Part shown: positions 6,648 to 16,751 of the stretch, piece after piece
How the letters are laid out: each line of letters starts with the position of its first letter
How positions within the stretch are numbered: position 1 is the stretch's first letter
Source of the DNA: Gammaproteobacteria bacterium
Lineage (GTDB): Bacteria > Pseudomonadota > Gammaproteobacteria > JAADGQ01
Direction: 5' to 3'
DNA: 40,588 bases
NCBI GenBank assembly: GCA_013152295.1
Contig: JAADGQ010000045.1
Span: 1-40,588 of the forward strand
The notes under the pieces: generated by a model
What the model was told of the DNA's origin: nothing
Database searches by the model: none
What the model saw: only the letters and a program-made list of their open reading frames with translations
Program-made: the position numbers and the translations under genes

Positions 6648-8963
6648 TTAAAAGGCGCGCCCTGTTACCGCAACAACCGAGGCAACGTGAGCACGAAACG
6701 CTTCCGGCCCCATGTATCCAACAATGCGAAACGCCTTCATCTCATCGCCATTACCGTCAAAAAAGAGGATGCTCGGCGGACCAATCACCCCCAGCGCTTT
6801 CATCAGATCCTGGTCGATCTCATCATTGGCAGTCACATCGGTTTGCAGCAAGACAACATCTGCCAGCTGCTGGATAACCGAAGCGTCTGAAAAGGTATCG
6901 CGCTCCATCTCTTTGCATGCCACACACCAATCTGCATAAAAATCGAGCATTGAAAAGTGACCATTGCTAGCCGCTGTGGCTAACTCACGACGCAACCCTG
7001 CTGTGCCCTTGATCTGTTTAAATTGCACATGCTGAACCGCTCCAGCCGCACTGCCCTCATGTCCCGCACCCGCGCTAAAATTTTGCAGCGGGTGAAAAAT
7101 ATCCCTGGCGCCACTGGCAACACCCACCAGGATCAAAATACCGTAGACCAACAGCACAACACCCAGCCCGGTGCGCAGCTTATGCCACCCAGACGCATCT
7201 GCTGCCAATCTCGTCAGCGCACCCATGTAGATGGCAGAGATAATAATCAGCAACGCCCAAAGCAGCATCGAGACCTGAGCAGGCAGTACACGCTCCATCA
7301 TCCACACCGCCACACCCAGCAGTAGCACGCCAAAAACAGCCTTTATGGAGTTGAGCCATTCGCCCGCCTTGGGCAGCAACTTACCCGCCGAAGTGCCGAT
7401 CACCAGCAGCGGGGCACCCATGCCCAAGCCCATGGCAAAGAGCGCCACGCCACCCAGCAGCGCATCGCCACTTTGACCAATGTAGATGAGCGCTCCTGCC
7501 AACGGCGCAGCAACACAGGGACCCACAATCAGCGCCGACAACACACCCATCGAAGCCACACCCAACAGCGTGCCACCACGTTGGCTATTGCTCATATCGG
7601 CCAACTTGCTCTGCCAACGAGCGGGTAACTGCAACTCATAAAAACCAAACATGGACAGTGCGAGCAGCACGAACAGCCCGCTAAAAGCACTGATGATCCA
7701 CGGGTTTTTAAATACCGCCTGAACGTTGGCGCCAAAAAGCCCGGTAATAACACCCGCCACCGTGTAGGTCGATGCCATCGCCAATACATAAACCAGCGAT
7801 AGTACAAATGCGCGGCGCGTGGTAATCGACTCACCCTGGCCCACAATGATGCCGGACAGGATCGGTATCATCGGAAATACACAGGGGGTAAAAGAGAGCA
7901 GCAGTCCAAATCCAAAAAATGTCAGCGCCATCAACACAATATTGTCGCTGGCCAACGATTGGGCGATACGATCCGTTTCTGACACTGTACTGACTTTCTG
8001 CACGCTGCCACTAGCAGCCGCCGCAGTCGTTACCTGCGTCATTGAGCCAAGTGAAACCGTGCTCTCTTGGGTCGTCGGCGGGTAACAGAAACCCTTGTCC
8101 GCACAACCCTGATAGCGCGCTTCAAGCACAAGATCCAGTGCATCGAGGTTGCTGCGCTGCAGCGGAATACGAATCGTCACCGCGTCGTAGTAAACCTCCG
8201 AATGGCCGAACGATTCGTCATTTTTAATTTTCCCTGGCGGCAGCAACGGAGCACCCAGCGAAACACCGTCAACATCCGATTTTAGTGTAAAAGAGAGCTT
8301 GTCGCGGTAGAGGTAGTAACCCTCTTCAATCTCCCAATGAGCAACTAATGTTGTCGCATCCTGCACCTCGAGCACGTACCTAAATGCCTGCTCGGGGGTG
8401 AGAAAGGGCATTTCAGATTCGCTGATGCCCAAGCGCTCGCCCAACGACGAAAATACGCTCTTCAAGCTCGATGTGATGGATAATGACGTTGACTGCGGGA
8501 CGCTCGAAAATGTGGCAATAACGGGCAACGCAACGACTTTCGACTGCTTAAGGGGGGGGTAGCAAAAGCCAAAATCGGCACACCCCTGCGAGCTGCCGAG
8601 TAACTCTAACGTGTCTGCACTACCATCGTGGATCAGTGGTACATCAATCGATACCTTGCCCCGATACACCTCCATCTCGCCAAAAAACTCGTCGTGCTTA
8701 AACTTGCCTTTGGGGTAGGTTGCCACACCCAAAGTCACTCCTGGCGTATTTGACTTGAGTTTGATCTTATCCCGGTAAAGATAGTAGCCCTCAGCAATTT
8801 GCCACTCGACTCGGAGCAGATCTGCATCCACCGCAATGACATCAAAGACAAAGGCCTGCTCCGGCCTCAAAGGCTCACTGCTTGCCTGCGCCGTCCAGCC
8901 AGTCACCAGCAATAAAATGCCGAACAAGTATGCCGCTACGGGCACCCGCTTACAGTGGTTCAT
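6648..8963 (-). CDS. dsbD: Thiol:disulfide interchange protein DsbD with duplicated N-terminal domain
   Basis: DsbD moves electrons from cytoplasmic thioredoxin across the inner membrane to periplasmic DsbC-like proteins and cytochrome c maturation. Order: signal peptide (about 1-28); periplasmic alpha domain 1 (~34-145) with Cys128/Cys134 in 'QGCADFGFCYPP'; alpha domain 2 (~189-305) with Cys287/Cys293 in 'QGCADKGFCYPP'; membrane beta domain (~340-615) with Cys361 ('TPCVFP') and Cys483 ('GPCVAAP'); C-terminal thioredoxin-like gamma domain with Cys680/Cys683 ('DWCVACK'). At 771 residues it is about 200 longer than the 565-residue E. coli protein, because the alpha domain is repeated. Both copies keep the cysteine pair. 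It overlaps the cutA stop by 4 bases and should be co-transcribed with it. Confidence 0.96.
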   Translation of the reverse strand: MNHCKRVPVAAYLFGILLLVTGWTAQASSEPLRPEQAFVFDVIAVDADLLRVEWQIAEGYYLYRDKIKLKSNTPGVTLGVATYPKGKFKHDEFFGEMEVYRGKVSIDVPLIHDGSADTLELLGSSQGCADFGFCYPPLKQSKVVALPVIATFSSVPQSTSLSITSSLKSVFSSLGERLGISESEMPFLTPEQAFRYVLEVQDATTLVAHWEIEEGYYLYRDKLSFTLKSDVDGVSLGAPLLPPGKIKNDESFGHSEVYYDAVTIRIPLQRSNLDALDLVLEARYQGCADKGFCYPPTTQESTVSLGSMTQVTTAAAASGSVQKVSTVSETDRIAQSLASDNIVLMALTFFGFGLLLSFTPCVFPMIPILSGIIVGQGESITTRRAFVLSLVYVLAMASTYTVAGVITGLFGANVQAVFKNPWIISAFSGLFVLLALSMFGFYELQLPARWQSKLADMSNSQRGGTLLGVASMGVLSALIVGPCVAAPLAGALIYIGQSGDALLGGVALFAMGLGMGAPLLVIGTSAGKLLPKAGEWLNSIKAVFGVLLLGVAVWMMERVLPAQVSMLLWALLIIISAIYMGALTRLAADASGWHKLRTGLGVVLLVYGILILVGVASGARDIFHPLQNFSAGAGHEGSAAGAVQHVQFKQIKGTAGLRRELATAASNGHFSMLDFYADWCVACKEMERDTFSDASVIQQLADVVLLQTDVTANDEIDQDLMKALGVIGPPSILFFDGNGDEMKAFRIVGYMGPEAFRAHVASVVAVTGRAF

Positions 8964-9298
8964 GATTTACCGTTTCGTTCGTTGACCATCAGTGATGTGC
9001 CGATCCACGCCAAATAGGGTGCCAGACCCCGCTTAACAGGGACCGCTATGATCTCAGGGAGTTCATAAGGGTGTATGTCGCGTATCATCTGCTCCAGCAA
9101 CGGGTAGAGCTCATCGCTGCTTTTTATCAGCAGCAACACCTCTTGAGCACTCTCTCGCTGACCCTGCCAGCGGTAAACCGACTTTATCCCCGGCACAATG
9201 TTGACACAGGCAGCAAAGCGGCGATCAACCAACGCTTCAGCAATCCTTTCAGCGCTGTTGGCATCCGGACAGGTACAGAAGAGAATCAGATGTTCCAT
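8960..9298 (-). CDS. cutA: Divalent-cation tolerance protein CutA
   Basis: CutA is a small trimeric protein with a ferredoxin-like fold, associated with copper and divalent-cation tolerance; its biochemical role is not settled. Visible features are 'LFCTCPDANSAERIAEAL', 'RRFAACVNIVPGIKSVYRW' and 'HPYELPEIIAVPV', all typical. The ATG at 9298 gives 112 residues, as in E. coli; the open frame extends to 9409, but the extra 37 residues are not family-like. It overlaps dsbD in an ATGA junction, the same pairing as in E. coli, and is divergent from fxsA. Confidence 0.95.
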   Translation of the reverse strand: MEHLILFCTCPDANSAERIAEALVDRRFAACVNIVPGIKSVYRWQGQRESAQEVLLLIKSSDELYPLLEQMIRDIHPYELPEIIAVPVKRGLAPYLAWIGTSLMVNERNGKS

Positions 9299-9350
9299 CG
9301 GCAAAAAACGGTCGCGTAGGCACTCAAAGAGATGAAATGGACAGCCGTTT

Positions 9351-9379
9351 ATTATTGGCAGAGCGTGACCAACTTGCAA
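9351..9379 (-). promoter_or_regulatory. Possible sigma-70 promoter for cutA-dsbD
   Basis: On the minus strand TTGCAA (9379-9374), a 17-base spacer and AATAAT (9356-9351) form a reasonable -35/-10 pair about 50 bases before the cutA start. The -10 matches 5 of 6 consensus bases, the -35 only 4 of 6. Confidence 0.35.
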
Positions 9380-9465
9380 CCGACCCAACCACAGATTTTG
9401 ACCCAACACGTTTTCATGTAGACTGCGATGGTCTTCGACCGTGAACTGTCATCGAGTGCAATGCC

Positions 9466-9909
9466 ATGAGTCCATTCCAGCTACTTTTTGCCCTTTTCAT
9501 TATTGTTCCCGTTATTGAGATCTACCTGTTAATCGAAGTCGGTGGACTCATTGGTGCCATCCCGACAATTTTGCTGATTATTCTTACTGCAATTGCAGGT
9601 GCCTTTCTGCTCAGGGCACAGGGGCTTAGCACCATGCACCGACTGCAAGAGACACTGCGGCAGGGAGAAGTTCCCGCCATCGAAATGGTCGAAGGGATGA
9701 TGCTGCTAGTCGGCGGTGCGCTGCTGCTGACCCCTGGTTTTTTTACTGACACCATCGGCTTTATCTGCCTCATTCCTCCGCTGCGCCGCTGGTTTATCCA
9801 ATCGTTTGTACTGCACTATGTTGGCAATGCCTCTACCGGCCCTCACCCACAAGGGCATCACACCCCAAAAACCATCGAGGGTGAATTCAAGCGCGAGCCG
9901 CGCGATTAG
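9466..9909 (+). CDS. fxsA: FxsA family membrane protein
   Basis: FxsA is a small cytoplasmic-membrane protein. In E. coli its overproduction relieves F-plasmid exclusion of phage T7; its normal role is unknown. The 147-residue protein has hydrophobic segments at about 4-24, 26-48 and 78-105. It shows the family motifs 'VPVIEIYLLIEVGG', 'GAFLLRAQGL' and 'GGALLLTPGFFTD', with a polar His/Gly-rich cytoplasmic tail. It lies directly upstream of groES in the same direction, as in E. coli. The 242-base gap to groES contains the groE promoter and CIRCE. Confidence 0.92.
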   Translation: MSPFQLLFALFIIVPVIEIYLLIEVGGLIGAIPTILLIILTAIAGAFLLRAQGLSTMHRLQETLRQGEVPAIEMVEGMMLLVGGALLLTPGFFTDTIGFICLIPPLRRWFIQSFVLHYVGNASTGPHPQGHHTPKTIEGEFKREPRD

Positions 9910-10030
9910 GCACTGCTTTCTCAGCTAACAACCACTCTCCACAATACGACATGCCTTCGGCACTCGGCGCAGCTACGCAAGCCATGCTCTAAACAGGCTG
10001 TTAAATTTTCCCAAAAAAGTGCGGCATGCC

Positions 10031-10058
10031 TTGACTCTCTGATTTTCGTCCCTATTAT
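10031..10058 (+). promoter_or_regulatory. groESL promoter (sigma-70 type)
   Basis: TTGACT (10031-10036), a 16-base spacer and TATTAT (10053-10058) form a near-consensus housekeeping promoter. Transcription would start near 10065, inside the CIRCE operator. The overlapping CCTTGAC...CCCTAT could loosely resemble a heat-shock sigma-32 site, but the sigma-70 fit is better. Confidence 0.75.
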
Positions 10059-10061
10059 CTG

Positions 10062-10088
10062 TTGGCACTCGAATGGGGTGAGTGCCAA
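10062..10088. promoter_or_regulatory. CIRCE operator (HrcA-binding site)
   Basis: TTGGCACTC-N9-GAGTGCCAA is a perfect 9-9-9 inverted repeat, one base per arm away from the consensus TTAGCACTC-N9-GAGTGCTAA, with the change compensated in both arms. It overlaps the predicted start point, so bound HrcA would block groESL transcription. hrcA itself is not in the window. Confidence 0.93.
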
Positions 10089-10151
10089 TTGCTCTACCCC
10101 ATATTCAATTTTAATCGTTAACTAATTGTTTTTATTTAGGAGAATCGACAG

Positions 10152-10442
10152 ATGAAGATCCGTCCTTTACATGACCGCATCATCCTTCGTCGCTTGGAGG
10201 AAGAACTTAAATCAGCGGGTGGAATCGTGATTCCTGATTCCGCAGCAGAGAAGCCTGTTCGGGGCGAAGTCATCGCTGTTGGTAATGGCAAAATCCTCGA
10301 CAACGGCGAAGCCCGCCCACTTGACGTCAAAGTTGGCGACACCGTGCTGTTCGGCAAATACTCCGGCACCGAAGTGAAAGTTGATGGCGAAGAGCTGCTG
10401 GTGATGCGCGAAGAAGACATCATGGCTGTTATCGAAGGTTAA
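10152..10442 (+). CDS. groES: Co-chaperonin GroES
   Basis: GroES forms the heptameric lid of the GroEL folding chamber. The 96 residues begin '[18 protein letters not shown]' and contain the mobile loop '[15 protein letters not shown]' (about 21-35) that docks on GroEL. They end in the conserved '[11 protein letters not shown]'. An AGGAG ribosome-binding site lies about 9 bases before the ATG. It is first in the groESL operon, controlled by the CIRCE element, with groEL 50 bases downstream. Confidence 0.98.
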   Translation: MKIRPLHDRIILRRLEEELKSAGGIVIPDSAAEKPVRGEVIAVGNGKILDNGEARPLDVKVGDTVLFGKYSGTEVKVDGEELLVMREEDIMAVIEG

Positions 10443-10462
10443 GCGACAACACCATTCGATAA

Positions 10463-12145
<1,683 letters not shown>

Positions 12146-12196
12146 TCTGCTAACTATTTGTCACTGCTCGTTTACGAGCAACTGGGAAACCAAGAA

Positions 12197-12233
12197 AAGC
12201 CCCGTCGATGGCATATCGGCGAGGCTTTTTTTA
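12197..12233 (+). terminator. Intrinsic terminator of groESL
   Basis: AAGCC (12197-12201) pairs with GGCTT (12223-12227). Inside, CGTCGAT pairs with ATCGGCG around the GGCAT loop, and seven T's follow (12226-12232). The A-rich left flank may let it also work for the converging pilU transcript, whose stop codon is at 12231-12233. Confidence 0.88.
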
Positions 12234-13346
12234 TTTTATATACTCAGCAGGTGCCAGTGACAACGCTGACTCCGCACTCGCCGACTGCTTCTGCTCCAAA
12301 CTGATACGCAGACGCAAGTTGTTCTGCGAATCGGCATTGCGTAGCGCCTCATCCATCGTGATGCGACCTGCTTTAAACAGCTTGTACAGCGCCGTATCAA
12401 ACGTCTGCATGCCCAAATTTTCCGACTTGGCCATCACCTCTTTGATGCTGGCAATATCTCCCTTCAATATCAGCTCTGCAATCAATGGGCTGCCCAGTAG
12501 TATCTCGATAGCTGCGGTACGTTTGTTATCCGTTGTGCGCACCAAACGCTGAGAGACAATGCCGCGCACGTTGAGAGAGAGATCAAGCAACAGCTGTTTG
12601 TGACGCTCTTGGGGGAAAAAGTTGATGATGCGATCAAACGCCTGATTGGAATTATTGGCATGCAGCGTCGATATCGCCAAATGGCCCGTCTCGGCAAATG
12701 CAATGGCGTGTTCCATGGTCTCCCGGTCACGAATTTCACCGATCAAGATCACGTCAGGCGCCTGACGCAACGTGTTTTTCAGCGCATCGTCATAGGAGTT
12801 GGTATCCATACCGATTTCACGCTGATTGACGATCGATTTCTTGTGCTTGTGAACATACTCAATAGGATCTTCAATGGTGATGATATGACCCGCATTGTGC
12901 GTATTGCGATAATCGATCAGCGCCGCCAGTGACGTTGATTTACCCGAGCCGGTGCCACCAACAAACAGGATCAGGCCGCGTTTCTGCATCACCAGCTTTG
13001 CCAGTATGGGGGGCAGCTTAAGCTCCTCCATACTCGGTATCTCAACTTTGATGTTACGAATCACCATTGAGATCTGGTTGCGCTGCTTGAATATATTGAC
13101 GCGGAAACGACCAATACCGGGCTGCGAAATAGCTAGGTTCATCTCGGGAACCTGCTCAAACTCGGCAATCTGCTCGGCATTCATCACCGAATAGGCGATC
13201 TTCTTGATCTCCCCAGGCCTCAGCCAATCGTCCGCGATCGGTTTCAAGATGCCATCAAACTTGGCACTAGGCCGGGCGCCCGTACTCAAATAGACATCTG
13301 ACGCATCGTTGGCGACCATCACCTTCAGATACTCAAGGAACTCCAT
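12231..13346 (-). CDS. pilU: Type IV pilus retraction ATPase PilU
   Basis: PilU is a hexameric secretion-type ATPase that assists PilT in retracting type IV pili (twitching). The N-terminal PAS-like region 'MEFLEYLKVMVANDASDVYL' leads to the Walker A motif GGTGSGKST (residues 130-138). The Asp and His boxes follow ('ITIEDPIEY', 'ISTLHANNSNQA', 'GEIRDRETM'). 371 residues and the whole sequence track Pseudomonas PilU rather than PilT. A GGGAGGT Shine-Dalgarno lies 4 bases before the ATG. pilT, usually next door, is not present; the upstream neighbour is a divergent HyuA-type gene. Confidence 0.92.
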   Translation of the reverse strand: MEFLEYLKVMVANDASDVYLSTGARPSAKFDGILKPIADDWLRPGEIKKIAYSVMNAEQIAEFEQVPEMNLAISQPGIGRFRVNIFKQRNQISMVIRNIKVEIPSMEELKLPPILAKLVMQKRGLILFVGGTGSGKSTSLAALIDYRNTHNAGHIITIEDPIEYVHKHKKSIVNQREIGMDTNSYDDALKNTLRQAPDVILIGEIRDRETMEHAIAFAETGHLAISTLHANNSNQAFDRIINFFPQERHKQLLLDLSLNVRGIVSQRLVRTTDNKRTAAIEILLGSPLIAELILKGDIASIKEVMAKSENLGMQTFDTALYKLFKAGRITMDEALRNADSQNNLRLRISLEQKQSASAESALSLAPAEYIK

Positions 13347-13374
13347 TACACCTCCCGTAAAAGCAGGAACTTCT

Positions 13375-13391
13375 GCAGGTTGTCGACCTGC
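13375..13391. promoter_or_regulatory. Inverted repeat in the pilU leader
   Basis: GCAGGT (13375-13380) and ACCTGC (13386-13391) flank a 5-base centre about 30-45 bases before the pilU start, just upstream of its Shine-Dalgarno. It could be an operator or a leader hairpin; no regulator is known. Confidence 0.25.
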
Positions 13392-13483
13392 TCTCCCCTC
13401 AGCTTGAGGCGTGACAAACTACGCTACGCAGGAGAAACCAAGAGTTGCCGACGGGATTTTCAGCGAATTTGCCCTCTCTTTTC

Positions 13484-13492
13484 TGGGATAAT
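13484..13492 (+). promoter_or_regulatory. Possible extended -10 promoter for the HyuA-type gene
   Basis: TGG-GATAAT fits an extended -10 element (TGn plus hexamer) about 73 bases before the ATG at 13565. No good -35 hexamer is visible at the right spacing. The rest of the 218-base pilU/HyuA divergent gap holds the 13375 repeat and nothing else recognised. Confidence 0.35.
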
Positions 13493-13564
13493 GCAGCGCT
13501 TCTCCGGATGCGTCTTGCGCGCGGCCGGCACGGGCAATAACAAATCTCTTCGCAACAGAATTTT

Positions 13565-15532
13565 ATGAACATACTCGGCGTTGATACGGGCGGCACATTC
13601 ACTGACTTTGTGCTTTTTGACGGCACACACCTCAGAGTCCACAAATTGCTGTCAACACCGGAAGCCCCAGAGCGCGCCATTCTCCAAGGTATTGAAGCAC
13701 TCGGTCTCGACCCCCGTCAGCTACGCATCGTTCACGGCTCGACCGTCGCCACCAACGCCGTGCTGGAAGGGAAGGGCGCGCGTACTGTTTACATCGCCAA
13801 CCATGGCATGGCCGACCTGCTCAGCATTGGTCGCCAGGCCCGCGACGACATCTACGAACTGCAGCCTACGCCGAAGCCACCGCCAGTCGTCGCTGAGCTT
13901 TGCCTCGAAACGGGAGGACGCACAACCAGCACAGGTGAAACAGTTGAGGCACTGACCACTCAGCACCTAAATAAGCTGCGACAGCAGATCGAAGCCCTTG
14001 CCCCCCAAGCGGTGGCCATCAATCTGCTCTTCTCCTACGTTGATGATCAGCACGAGAGAGCGATTGAGGCGATCATCCCTCAACACATTTTCGTCTCGCG
14101 TTCATCGCAGGTACTGCTGGAATACAAAGAGTATGAGCGCGGCATCGCCACTTGGCTGAATGCGTGGATCGGCCCTGTCGTCAAACGCTATCTCGAACGC
14201 CTGACTGAGCAGCTGCCTGAAGCGACGATCTCTGTCATGCAGAGCTGTGCCAACACCATTGCCGCCCACAAGGCTGGCGAGCGAGCGGTACGCCTGCTGC
14301 TCTCCGGACCCGCCGGCGGTCTCGAAGGCGCACGCACCATGGGGCATTCAGCCGGCCAGAGTCGTCTGCTGACATTTGATATGGGCGGCACCTCCACCGA
14401 CGTAGCACTCATCGACGGCGAGTTGCAGCTGACCAACGAGGGGCGGATCAGCGGCTATCCCATCGCCATACCGATGGTCGACATGCACACCATCGGTGCT
14501 GGTGGCGGCTCCATCGCTTATGTCGATAACGGTGGCCTGCTGCAGGTCGGGCCGCAATCGGCGGGCGCCGCGCCAGGACCCGCCTGCTATGGCAGAGGCG
14601 GGCGCGCAGCAACCGTCACCGATGCCAACCTGGTACTGGGCCGCCTGCGCGCCGAGGCATTTCTTGGTGGCACCATGACACTCGACAGCGTGGCGGCTCG
14701 CCAATCACTTTTAGCTTTGGGGCAACAGCTTGAACTCAGCGTGGAGCAGGTCGCGAGCGGCATCATCCGCATCGCTAATGAACACATGGCGCAGGCACTG
14801 CGGGTAATTTCGCTACAGCGCGGTATCGACCCCCGCGACTACACACTCACCAGCTTCGGTGGTGCCGGTGGCCTGCATGTCTGTGCTTTGGCAGATTTGC
14901 TAGCGATCAAGCGTGCGCTGGTGCCACTGCACGGCGGTGTGCTGTCCGCATTGGGTATGCTCACCGCGCCACGCGGCAGAAATCTGTCGCGTACACTGGG
15001 CGCTGCGTTGGATAGTCTATCGACAGAGCAGCTAGAGAGCTGTTTTATTCAACAGGAAGAACAGGGGCGTCGAGAGCTGGGGGCGGAAGGGGTGCATGCA
15101 GAGAGTATCAACATCGAGCGTTCGCTTGATCTCTGCTATCAAGGCCAGTCATACACACTGACTGTGCCGTGGCAGAGCATCAAAACCTGTGCCGATACTT
15201 TTGAAAAATATCATCAGCAGCGTTATGGACACGCTCTGCCTCTCGCACTGGAGTTGGTCAATGTACGCACCGCGGTACGTGGCCATGTGCCAACTTTCAA
15301 CCCGGCACCCATGAATGTCGGTGCGCAAAACAGCGCACCCTGCGGCGGCGCCGGGCTTTATGGCATCCAGCATCCCGTGAATATTTACCGGCGCGAGCAG
15401 CTCGCCGCAGGCCAAACCATAACGGGTCCGGCCCTCATCACTGAGACCGTCTCAACCACCTACATCGCCCCGCATTGGTCATGCCGTGCCGATGATTATG
15501 GCAATCTGCTGCTCAAGCGGAAGGCCAGTTAA
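13565..15532 (+). CDS. Hydantoinase/oxoprolinase family protein (HyuA-type), solitary
   Basis: The 655-residue protein belongs to the ASKHA-fold hydantoinase A/oxoprolinase family, whose members hydrolyse or carboxylate substrates using ATP. The N-terminal phosphate-binding loop 'GVDTGGTFTDFVLFDG' (residues 4-19) and the later 'FDMGGTSTDVALIDG' are intact. 'GAGGGSIAYVD' and 'AAPGPACYGRGG' are also typical. Characterised N-methylhydantoinases and acetone or acetophenone carboxylases need a HyuB partner, but no hyuB-like gene follows; the next gene is on the opposite strand 7 bases away. The substrate cannot be told from the sequence. It could be a single-component family member or depend on a HyuB encoded elsewhere. 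Confidence 0.85.
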   Translation: MNILGVDTGGTFTDFVLFDGTHLRVHKLLSTPEAPERAILQGIEALGLDPRQLRIVHGSTVATNAVLEGKGARTVYIANHGMADLLSIGRQARDDIYELQPTPKPPPVVAELCLETGGRTTSTGETVEALTTQHLNKLRQQIEALAPQAVAINLLFSYVDDQHERAIEAIIPQHIFVSRSSQVLLEYKEYERGIATWLNAWIGPVVKRYLERLTEQLPEATISVMQSCANTIAAHKAGERAVRLLLSGPAGGLEGARTMGHSAGQSRLLTFDMGGTSTDVALIDGELQLTNEGRISGYPIAIPMVDMHTIGAGGGSIAYVDNGGLLQVGPQSAGAAPGPACYGRGGRAATVTDANLVLGRLRAEAFLGGTMTLDSVAARQSLLALGQQLELSVEQVASGIIRIANEHMAQALRVISLQRGIDPRDYTLTSFGGAGGLHVCALADLLAIKRALVPLHGGVLSALGMLTAPRGRNLSRTLGAALDSLSTEQLESCFIQQEEQGRRELGAEGVHAESINIERSLDLCYQGQSYTLTVPWQSIKTCADTFEKYHQQRYGHALPLALELVNVRTAVRGHVPTFNPAPMNVGAQNSAPCGGAGLYGIQHPVNIYRREQLAAGQTITGPALITETVSTTYIAPHWSCRADDYGNLLLKRKAS

Positions 15533-15539
15533 ACAAGCG

Positions 15540-16745
15540 TTAATCACGCAGTGCGTTGATCGCCTTGTCCGACCAGCTAACGGCATCAAGATAACAGCCG
15601 GTAATCACTGATGGGCGCAGCCATAGAAACGCCGCACGATCCCAATCGGCCTGTTCGTAAGTGAGTGCACAGCGCAATGCATGGCCCGCTTCACCGGAGT
15701 GGCTGGTCAGCGCTTCGGCAACCTCGTCCGACATCGGCATGTAGGCAAGAACCTCATCCATCGGCATCTCCAGCAGCGCATCCAGAGCTGAGAGCAGACC
15801 GACGGTAAAAAAGGTCTCCGGGTGCGCCTGCTGCGTTGCCTGCGCCAGCCCTTCACACATTTTTGCGCGGATCATCGAAGTCAGCAGCAGCTCGTAGGAA
15901 TTTTCGCCGATGCCTGTCAGCGCGCTCATCGTTGCCCACATTTTAATGGTGCGCACACCGAGATAGACTACCGCTGAACGGATCGACTCCACCCGCTTTG
16001 GCAGCGCAAAAAATGCTGAGTTGATGTAACGCAGCAGCCGATAACTCAACGACAAGTCGCTGCTGATGATCTCCTCCAGACTGTCGATATCCACGTTCGG
16101 ATCTTGCAGCTGCGCAAGCAGATGCAGCACACTGGCGCGCCCCACCGGCAGGCGCTTGCCTTTGATGATGTTGGGATGGCAAAGAAAATAGCCTTGAAAA
16201 TAGTCAAAGCCGAGCTGCCGACAAAAATCCAGCTCATCCTGGGTTTCAACCTTCTCGGCCAGCAGCTCGACATCATATTCACGCAGCTCTGTCACATGCC
16301 TTTTCACCGTGTCGCGATCCATCGCCAACACATCAATTTTGATCAGATCGGCAACTTCCACCAGCGGCCTTAAACGCTCATGGTAGATAAAGTCATCCAG
16401 TGCAATGCGATAACCCCGCTGCGACAGATCACGCAAGGCTTCGATGAGCACATCATCAACTTCGATATCTTCCAGCACCTCTAAGACAATCTGGCTCTCA
16501 GCGGCAGGAAGCGGATAGTCACCGACAATAAATGAGCGGGTCAAGTTGATGAAGGCGTGATGGGCACCGACAATGCGATCCAGCCCCAGCTCAACAAAGG
16601 TGTTGGATATTAGTTGCGAAGTCGCGGCATCAGCGTCAACCACACTGGCCTGATTCTCTTCACTGCTGCGAAACAGCAGTTCATAACCGTAGATCTTCAG
16701 GTTACGGTTATAGATTGGCTGTCGCCCTATATAAAAATTAAACAT
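15540..16745 (-). CDS. EAL-HDOD signalling protein (CdgJ/YuxH type)
   Basis: The N-terminal EAL-like domain (about 1-190) keeps much of the c-di-GMP phosphodiesterase site. It has E22-L-L-F-R26 (ExLxR), Asn67, Asp117-Asp118, Lys136/Asp138, Glu164/Glu167 and Gln184. The usual 'DFGTGYSS' loop is replaced by 'DDFIYHERL', so catalytic activity is doubtful. The C-terminal HDOD domain (about 200-390) is a degenerate HD fold used in signalling and motility control. Known relatives such as Vibrio CdgJ influence motility. It starts 6 bases after mgtE, so the two are likely co-transcribed. Cytoplasmic; no membrane segment. Confidence 0.88.
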   Translation of the reverse strand: MFNFYIGRQPIYNRNLKIYGYELLFRSSEENQASVVDADAATSQLISNTFVELGLDRIVGAHHAFINLTRSFIVGDYPLPAAESQIVLEVLEDIEVDDVLIEALRDLSQRGYRIALDDFIYHERLRPLVEVADLIKIDVLAMDRDTVKRHVTELREYDVELLAEKVETQDELDFCRQLGFDYFQGYFLCHPNIIKGKRLPVGRASVLHLLAQLQDPNVDIDSLEEIISSDLSLSYRLLRYINSAFFALPKRVESIRSAVVYLGVRTIKMWATMSALTGIGENSYELLLTSMIRAKMCEGLAQATQQAHPETFFTVGLLSALDALLEMPMDEVLAYMPMSDEVAEALTSHSGEAGHALRCALTYEQADWDRAAFLWLRPSVITGCYLDAVSWSDKAINALRD

Positions 16746-16751
16746 ATAAAA

